Source: Ferrovibrio sp046294345 (GTDB lineage Bacteria > Pseudomonadota > Alphaproteobacteria > Ferrovibrionales > Ferrovibrionaceae). Taken from it: 64,000 bases of DNA. Location: positions 62,001-126,000 of the forward strand of contig JBKBJT010000003.1 in the NCBI GenBank assembly GCA_046294345.1, in the 5' to 3' direction. Made by a program: the position numbers and the translations under genes. A model generated the notes under the pieces. That model made no database searches, was not told the origin of the DNA, and saw only the letters and a program-made list of their open reading frames with translations. Shown here piece by piece: positions 59,511 through 64,000 of the stretch. Within the stretch, counting starts at the first letter, position 1. Each line of letters begins with the position of its first letter.

Positions 59511-59592
59511 TTCGTAGATGATCTTCCGTAATCTGAGCGCCACACGCCGTTCGCGGGGCATCGCTTCCGGCCGCGGCGCGACGGGGCAGAGA

Positions 59593-59802
59593 ATGAGTAT
59601 GACGGAGTTGGATCAGACGCGTTCCGCAGGGCGCGGACAGGAGAGTGAGGCGGACGGGCTGGCACTGGCGCCGGGCGGCGAGTTACCCCGGCTGTCGAGC
59701 CGGACGCTGTTCCGCAGCGCGCGCGAGATCATCATCGAACATGACGGCGCCGATTACCGCCTGCGCCTTACCACCAACGGCAAGCTGATCCTGACAAAAT
59801 GA
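59593..59802 (+). CDS. hemP: Hemin uptake protein HemP
   Basis: A 69-residue HemP-family protein. The C-terminal core is RLSSRTLFRSAREIIIEHDGADY and RLRLTTNGKLILTK, the usual family end. HemP is needed for heme use in some bacteria, perhaps as a regulator of the heme receptor. ATG 59593 (MSMTELDQ) is chosen; the frame extends to 59518 without similarity. A Fur-like box is upstream. No heme receptor gene follows in the window. Its stop sits in the first unit of a three-unit repeat. Confidence 0.9.
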   Translation: MSMTELDQTRSAGRGQESEADGLALAPGGELPRLSSRTLFRSAREIIIEHDGADYRLRLTTNGKLILTK

Positions 59803-59841
59803 CCGGAGGTCAAATGATCAGAGGCCAAATGATCAGAGGTA
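59797..59841 (+). repeat. Three tandem 15-base units with ATG and GAGG
   Basis: Units start at 59797, 59812 and 59827 and read AAATGACCGGAGGTC, AAATGATCAGAGGCC and AAATGATCAGAGGTA. Each holds an ATG and a GAGG ribosome-site-like run in the same place. The first includes the hemP stop TGA. They precede a 36-residue frame at 59847. Confidence 0.85.
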
Positions 59842-59846
59842 AGGGC

Positions 59847-59957
59847 ATGACCACGCATACTGTATCCATGGCCGCACCGATCAACCTGCTGGGCCAGGCC
59901 CTGCTCGGCGTGCTGGAAGCCTGCCGCGACATCCGCGTGATCAGTCGCGCCGGCTGA
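59847..59957 (+). CDS. Hypothetical 36-residue protein after hemP
   Basis: ATG 59847 follows AGAGGTAAGG and opens a 36-residue frame with a hydrophobic middle (PINLLGQALLGVLEACRDIRV), which could be an amphipathic or membrane helix. The upstream ATGs at 59814 and 59829 are in the same frame and would add repeat-coded residues. It is close to hemP and may be co-translated. No family is recognised. Confidence 0.5.
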   Translation: MTTHTVSMAAPINLLGQALLGVLEACRDIRVISRAG

Positions 59958-60021
59958 GGGACGGACACCGAGATACACAAAACGGCGCTGCAGCTCCCTC
60001 CCACCCTGCCTGCGGTTGCCG

Positions 60022-60057
60022 TGCGGCCGGCGATGCTCCCTCAGCATCCCGGCCGCA
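60022..60057. terminator. Bidirectional terminator between hemP region and Rieske gene
   Basis: A 15-bp stem with one bulged C: TGCGGCCGG pairs with CCGGCCGCA, and inside it GATGCT pairs with AGCATC around CCCTC. It lies between the convergent plus-strand hemP unit and the minus-strand Rieske gene. T-rich sequence follows on the plus side (TTCGTTTC). Confidence 0.75.
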
Positions 60058-60064
60058 TTCGTTT

Positions 60065-60418
60065 CTAGGCAGCGATCACCCAGCCCGCGTCATCGAGGCG
60101 CACGGCGAAGGGGATCAGGCTCTTGCCCTTGCAGGGCCCGAGAAAGCACTGGCCGCTTTCGGGCGCGAACAGCGCGCCATGGGTGCCGCATTGCAGGGCC
60201 GACATGTCGCGGTTGAAAAACGCATCCGGCCGCCAGTCCAGCGACGTGCGCGCATGCGGGCATTCATTCACATAGCCCAGCACCGCGCCCTGCCAGCGCA
60301 GCACGAAACACTCGAAGCGTTCCTTGCCCGCACCGAAGGTCAGGCCCTTCGCGCCGGGCTCGGGGATCTCGGCCAGCGCGACCAGCCGCGTGCCGGATGA
60401 AGGCTGGTTGGGACGCAT
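60065..60418 (-). CDS. Rieske 2Fe-2S domain protein
   Basis: A 117-residue stand-alone Rieske protein. The cluster ligands are Cys and His in NECPHARTSLDW (C-x-H) and Cys and His in LQCGTHGALFAPESGQC (C-x2-H). It probably carries electrons to an oxygenase or other partner. It is five bases downstream of the EVE-domain gene on the same strand, and the run continues upstream to gpsA and tsaD. The partner is unknown. Confidence 0.92.
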   Translation of the reverse strand: MRPNQPSSGTRLVALAEIPEPGAKGLTFGAGKERFECFVLRWQGAVLGYVNECPHARTSLDWRPDAFFNRDMSALQCGTHGALFAPESGQCFLGPCKGKSLIPFAVRLDDAGWVIAA

Positions 60419-60422
60419 GGCG

Positions 60423-60836
60423 TCAGGCCGACACGCCGCCCATCTTGCAGATCAGCTTCCAGCTTGCCGCATCCACCGGCGAAACCGAAAGCCGCGACTG
60501 CCGCAGCAGGGCCAGGTCTTTCAGCTTCGGTTCCGCCTTGATCTGTGCGAGCGTGACGGGCGTCTTCATCGGCATCAGCGCTTTCACGCTCACCATGCCG
60601 AACTTGCCGGTCTCATCGGTCGGATCCGGGTGATATAGTTTGCAGACTTCCACGATACCGACGATCTGCTTCTCGTCGACGGAATGATAGAAGAAGGCAC
60701 GGTCGCCCAGCTTCATCGCCTTCATGTTGTTGGCGGCCTGGTAATTGCGCACGCCGTTCCAGCTCTCGACCTTCTTCTTCACTTGGCTCTCCCACGACCA
60801 GGCGGAAGGCTCGGATTTCATCAGCCAGTAGTTCAT
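60423..60836 (-). CDS. EVE domain protein
   Basis: A 137-residue EVE-domain (PUA-like) protein of the THYN1 type. Marks are NYWLMKSEPSAWSWE at the N-terminus, GVRNYQAANNMKAMKLGDRAFFYHS and VEVCKLYHPDPTDE. EVE domains read modified bases in DNA or RNA. It lies next to gpsA on the same strand (three-base gap), a common arrangement in alphaproteobacteria. The target is unknown. Confidence 0.92.
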   Translation of the reverse strand: MNYWLMKSEPSAWSWESQVKKKVESWNGVRNYQAANNMKAMKLGDRAFFYHSVDEKQIVGIVEVCKLYHPDPTDETGKFGMVSVKALMPMKTPVTLAQIKAEPKLKDLALLRQSRLSVSPVDAASWKLICKMGGVSA

Positions 60837-60838
60837 CG

Positions 60839-61825
60839 TCAGTCCTCGATTTTAAACGGCCGCGCCAGCAGGGCGGTCAGCATGGCCTCGATCCCGGCGC
60901 CTCTATGCAGCACGGCATCCACCGCCTGGCAGATCGGCATCTCGATGTGATGCGCGCGTGCCAGCGTGTCGATGGCCTGTGCGGTATGCACGCCCTCGGC
61001 CACGGTGCGGCGGCCGGCCATGATCTCGGTCAGGCTTTTGCCTTCGCCCAGGGCCATGCCGAGCGAGAGATTGCGCGATTGCGGCCCGGTGCAGGTCAGC
61101 ACCAGATCGCCAAGGCCCGATAGGCCCATCAGCGTCTCGCGTCTCGCGCCAAGCGCCAGGCCCAGCCGGCTCATCTCAGCCAGGCCGCGCGTGATCAGCG
61201 CGGCGCGCGCATTGTCGCCCAGTTTGCGCCCCATCACGATGCCGCAGGCAATCGCCAGTACGTTCTTCACCGCGCCGCCGATCTGCGCGCCGATCACGTC
61301 ATCGGAGAGGTACGGCCGGAAGGTCGGCTGGCCCAGACGCTGCACCAAAGCAGTGCCCAACGCCGCGTCAGTACAGGCGAGTGTTGCCGCCGCCGGCAGG
61401 TCACGCGCGACCTCAGAAGCGAAGGTCGGCCCGGTCAGGATCGCCACCGGCCGCGCTGGCAGCACATCGTGCAGCACGTCACTGGGCAGCTTGCCGCTGC
61501 CGATCTCCACGCCCTTGGCGGCGATCACCAGCGGCGCATGGCCGGGCAGGGTTGTCCAGATCTGCTGCGCAAAGGTCCGCAGGGTCTGCGCCGGCACGGC
61601 CAGCACCAATGCGTCGCAATCCTTCAGTGCGGCCAGATCGTCGGTGGCCTTCAGGCTGGCGGGCAGTTTTACATCGGGCAGATACAGCGTGTTGGCATGT
61701 CGCGTGTTGATGTCAGCGACGACCTCGGCATTGCGTGCCCAGATCAGCGTGTCGCCATGCCCGGCCGAAAGCGCGGCGAGTGCGGTGCCCCAGGCGCCGC
61801 CACCGATGACGCCGATGCGTTTCAT
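60839..61825 (-). CDS. gpsA: Glycerol-3-phosphate dehydrogenase [NAD(P)+] GpsA
   Basis: A 328-residue enzyme that makes glycerol-3-phosphate from dihydroxyacetone phosphate for phospholipids. IGVIGGGAWGTALA binds NAD(P); the substrate site lies around GAVKNVLAIACGIVMG and GDLVLTC. Start ATG 61825 overlaps the tsaD stop by four bases, so tsaD-gpsA are coupled. Confidence 0.96.
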   Translation of the reverse strand: MKRIGVIGGGAWGTALAALSAGHGDTLIWARNAEVVADINTRHANTLYLPDVKLPASLKATDDLAALKDCDALVLAVPAQTLRTFAQQIWTTLPGHAPLVIAAKGVEIGSGKLPSDVLHDVLPARPVAILTGPTFASEVARDLPAAATLACTDAALGTALVQRLGQPTFRPYLSDDVIGAQIGGAVKNVLAIACGIVMGRKLGDNARAALITRGLAEMSRLGLALGARRETLMGLSGLGDLVLTCTGPQSRNLSLGMALGEGKSLTEIMAGRRTVAEGVHTAQAIDTLARAHHIEMPICQAVDAVLHRGAGIEAMLTALLARPFKIED

Positions 61826-62892
61826 GCCTTGGCTCCCGCGAAGGGTTTCGCCGCCGCCGTGGCATCCAGTGGCCAGCGTGCGCGGGCCGGCGTCTCCAGC
61901 GTGTCGATCATGTTCAGGCGAAACCGCTCAAGCCCGGCCCAGGCGATCATCGCACCATTGTCGGTGCAGAGTTTCAGCGGCGGCGCAGTGAAGGCCATGC
62001 CGTATTCCTCGGCCAGCGCCACCAGCCCCTCGCGCAGCGTCGCATTCGCCGCCACGCCGCCGGCCACCACGAAATGCTTGTCGCGCGCGCCGTGAGACTC
62101 ATCGAACATGGCGATGGCATGTCGGGCCCGGTCGAGGATCACGGCCATCACGGTTGCCTGGAAACTGGCGGCCAGATCGGCCTTATCCTGTTCGGAAGGA
62201 TCGGACCCACAACTTTCCAGCGCCAGCCGCACGGCAGTCTTCAGACCGGAGAAACTGAAATCGCAGCCCGGCTTGCGCCACAACGGCCGGGGCAGATCGA
62301 AACGTTTGGCATCGCCCTGGCGCGCCAGCCGCTCGATGGCCGGCCCACCGGGATAACCCAGGCCCAGCAGCTTGGCGGTCTTGTCGAAAGCCTCGCCGGC
62401 CGCATCGTCGATGGTGGTGCCCAGCCGGCGGTATTGCCCGACGCCCTCGACCGAGAGGAACTGGCAATGCCCGCCCGACACCAGCAGCAGCAGATAGGGG
62501 AAGGGCACGTCGTCGCTCAGCCGCACCGACAGCGCATGGCCTTCCAGGTGGTTCACCGCGATCAGCGGCCTGCCGGCGGCCCAGGCCAGCGTCTTGGCCG
62601 TCATCAGGCCGACCATCACGCCGCCGATCAGGCCCGGTCCGGCGGTGGCGGCGATGGCGTCCAGGTCGGTCAGCTCCAGGCCGGCCGCCTTCAGGCTTTC
62701 GGCCACCAGGCCGTCCAGATGCTCGATATGGGCGCGGGAGGCGATTTCGGGCACCACGCCGCCATAGGGCGCGTGTTCCCTCAGTTGCGAGAACAGGCTA
62801 TGACTGACGATGCGCCGCGCCGGATCGCCCGTATCCTGCACCACGGCGCAGGCGGTCTCGTCGCAACTGGTTTCGATGCCCAGAACAAGCAT
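61822..62892 (-). CDS. tsaD: tRNA threonylcarbamoyladenosine biosynthesis protein TsaD
   Basis: A 356-residue ASKHA-fold enzyme that puts threonylcarbamoyl on A37 of tRNAs reading ANN codons, with TsaB, TsaE and TsaC. LGIETSCDETACAVV is the N-terminal loop, NHLEGHAL holds metal-binding histidines, and VAGGVAANATLR and TDNGAMIAWAGLER complete the nucleotide site. ATG 62892 gives the family start; the frame is open far upstream but only as the shadow of hemC. It is divergent from hemC, as in many alphaproteobacteria. Confidence 0.96.
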   Translation of the reverse strand: MLVLGIETSCDETACAVVQDTGDPARRIVSHSLFSQLREHAPYGGVVPEIASRAHIEHLDGLVAESLKAAGLELTDLDAIAATAGPGLIGGVMVGLMTAKTLAWAAGRPLIAVNHLEGHALSVRLSDDVPFPYLLLLVSGGHCQFLSVEGVGQYRRLGTTIDDAAGEAFDKTAKLLGLGYPGGPAIERLARQGDAKRFDLPRPLWRKPGCDFSFSGLKTAVRLALESCGSDPSEQDKADLAASFQATVMAVILDRARHAIAMFDESHGARDKHFVVAGGVAANATLREGLVALAEEYGMAFTAPPLKLCTDNGAMIAWAGLERFRLNMIDTLETPARARWPLDATAAAKPFAGAKA

Positions 62893-62949
62893 CCGCCGGG
62901 GGTCCGTGTCGGTTTCAGTCAGTAGAAGATATAGAGTAGGCCTAGCATT

Positions 62950-63915
62950 ATGACACCGCCGCAGCAAGCACAGGGCAGGCATGTGACTCCGGCCAAACCC
63001 GTTCTCACCATCGGCACGCGCGGCTCGCCCCTGGCGCTGGCCCAGGCGCACGAGACCCGCGATCGCCTGCTGGCCGCCCATTCCGGCCTGCGCGAGGCCG
63101 ATATCGCCATCCGCATCATCAAGACGACCGGCGACCAGATCCAGGACCGGGCGCTGGCCGAGGCCGGCGGCAAGGGCCTGTTCACCAAGGAGATCGAGGA
63201 CGCCCTGCTGGATGGCGGCATCGACCTGGCCGTGCATTCCATGAAGGACATGCCGACGCAGTTGCCGCCCGGGCTGGCGATGGCGGCCTATCTGCCGCGC
63301 GAGGATGTGCGCGATGTGCTGCTGGCGCTGAAACCCACCGCGCTGGCCGCGCTGCCCGAGGGTGCCATTGTCGGCACCTCGTCGCTGCGGCGCAAATCCT
63401 TCCTGCTGGCGCGCCGGCCCGACCTGCAGGTCGTCACCTTCCGCGGCAACGTGCAGACCCGTCTGCGCAAGCTGGAGGAGGGCATCGTCTCGGCTACCTT
63501 CCTCGCCCTGGCCGGCCTGCATCGCCTGAAAATCGCGCCGCCGGGCATGCAGGTGCTTTCCACCGACGAAATGCTGCCCGCCGTGGCGCAGGGCGCCATC
63601 GGCATCGAATGCCGCGACGGCGATTCCCGCGTGCTGGATTTCCTCAAACCCCTCGACGATGCCGCCACGCGTATCCGCGTCGAGGCCGAGCGCGCGCTGC
63701 TCGCCGTGCTGGATGGATCCTGCCGCACGCCGATTGCGGCCCTGGCCGAACTTGATGGCGACAGGATGCGATTGCGCGGCGCCATCGCGCGCCCCGATGG
63801 CAGCGAGCTGATCGAGATCGAGCGCAGCGGTATGGCTAAGGACGGCGTCGCCATGGGCCGCGATGCCGGCAATGAGCTGAAAGGCCGCATCGGCCCGGAT
63901 TTCTTCAAAGCCTGA
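62950..63915 (+). CDS. hemC: Porphobilinogen deaminase HemC
   Basis: A 321-residue enzyme that joins four porphobilinogens to hydroxymethylbilane in heme synthesis. LTIGTRGSPLALAQA is the N-terminal motif, HSMKDMPTQLPPG an active-site loop, and LDGSCRTPIAAL carries the Cys that holds the dipyrromethane cofactor. ATG 62950 adds about 18 residues before the conserved part; GTG or ATG starts further in are possible. It is divergent from tsaD and followed by probable hemD two bases on. Confidence 0.95.
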   Translation: MTPPQQAQGRHVTPAKPVLTIGTRGSPLALAQAHETRDRLLAAHSGLREADIAIRIIKTTGDQIQDRALAEAGGKGLFTKEIEDALLDGGIDLAVHSMKDMPTQLPPGLAMAAYLPREDVRDVLLALKPTALAALPEGAIVGTSSLRRKSFLLARRPDLQVVTFRGNVQTRLRKLEEGIVSATFLALAGLHRLKIAPPGMQVLSTDEMLPAVAQGAIGIECRDGDSRVLDFLKPLDDAATRIRVEAERALLAVLDGSCRTPIAALAELDGDRMRLRGAIARPDGSELIEIERSGMAKDGVAMGRDAGNELKGRIGPDFFKA

Positions 63916-63916
63916 C

Positions 63917-64000
63917 ATGCGCGCGCTGATCACGCGGCCGGAACAGGAAGCGCAAAGCCTGCGCCGCAAATTGCAGACGCGTGGCATCGGGTCCGACTGC
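63917..64000 (+). CDS. hemD: Probable uroporphyrinogen-III synthase HemD, 5' end only
   Basis: The window ends after 28 residues. MRALITRPEQEAQSLRRKLQTRG fits the N-terminus of HemD proteins (a Thr-Arg-Pro motif after a hydrophobic strand). HemD closes hydroxymethylbilane to uroporphyrinogen III. The start is one base after the hemC stop. The call rests on this short stretch plus position. Confidence 0.7.
   Translation, partial: MRALITRPEQEAQSLRRKLQTRGIGSDC

Noticed and set aside
62893..63987. Upstream extension of tsaD by about 365 codons
   Set aside because: The extension is the antisense of hemC. TsaD has its conserved N-terminus at 62892.
1..64000. tRNA, rRNA, CRISPR array, insertion sequence or prophage
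   Set aside because: I found no cloverleaf-like gene, spaced direct repeats, transposase, integrase or phage protein in the readable frames. A covariance-model search would be more sensitive than reading.

Overview
This window looks like chromosomal DNA of a GC-rich alphaproteobacterium, probably from the Rhodospirillales or a neighbouring order. The grounds are the gene order hisB-DUF2628-hisH-(GNAT)-hisA, an ATP synthase inhibitor of the zeta type, the order purC-purS-purQ-purL-bolA-grxD, divergent tsaD/hemC, and many TetR, MarR and HxlR regulators. The genus cannot be fixed from sequence reading alone. I see no rRNA, tRNA, CRISPR array, insertion sequence or phage gene, and genes are packed closely on both strands.

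Layout. 1-2000: the end of a chemoreceptor and a small unknown gene. 2.1-17.6 kb: a histidine cluster in two parts. hisB, a DUF2628 protein, hisH, an acetyltransferase and hisA come first. About 10.9 kb of unrelated genes follow: a TetR-controlled NitT/TauT-type ABC importer with OsmC-like and acyl-CoA-dehydrogenase-like enzymes, an aminotransferase, a universal stress protein and a P-type ATPase. Then come hisF, hisE and a HIT protein. 17.6-27.8 kb: a TonB receptor behind a Zur-like palindrome, a second P-type ATPase, a beta-CASP metallo-hydrolase, an archaeal-type AMP/thymidine phosphorylase, a DUF1003 protein, and a membrane protein that joins a 2Fe-2S ferredoxin domain to a class III adenylate cyclase. 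Together these resemble a redox or starvation stress set.

27.8-33.4 kb: two regulator-plus-target modules with visible operators. One is TetR with a TTC38-type repeat protein. The other is MarR with an operon of two alpha/beta hydrolases around an MddA-like membrane methyltransferase. 33.5-37.4 kb: an overlapping trehalose operon, otsB-GH15-otsA. 37.5-42.0 kb: a short serine hydrolase, a MarR-GNAT fusion, an EamA transporter, a Tat-exported multicopper oxidase and the ATPase zeta inhibitor. 42.2-46.9 kb: purine synthesis (purC, purS, purQ, purL) followed by bolA and the monothiol glutaredoxin grxD.

46.9-50.0 kb: an NTF2-like protein, a GNAT/nitrilase-family pair, and a WrbA-like flavoprotein divergent from an HxlR regulator. 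50.0-57.1 kb: a response regulator with a large hybrid kinase, rpsD, and a full-length chemoreceptor ending in a CheR-docking-like pentapeptide. 57.2-60.1 kb: small enzymes and the iron-regulated hemP region. 60.1-64.0 kb: a Rieske protein, an EVE-domain protein, gpsA and tsaD on the minus strand, divergent from hemC and the start of a probable hemD.

The strongest candidates for less described biology are the ferredoxin-cyclase, the MarR/mddA operon, the ABC/OsmC/acyl-CoA-dehydrogenase operon, the bacterial AMP-phosphorylase-like gene, and the tripled start-site repeat after hemP.
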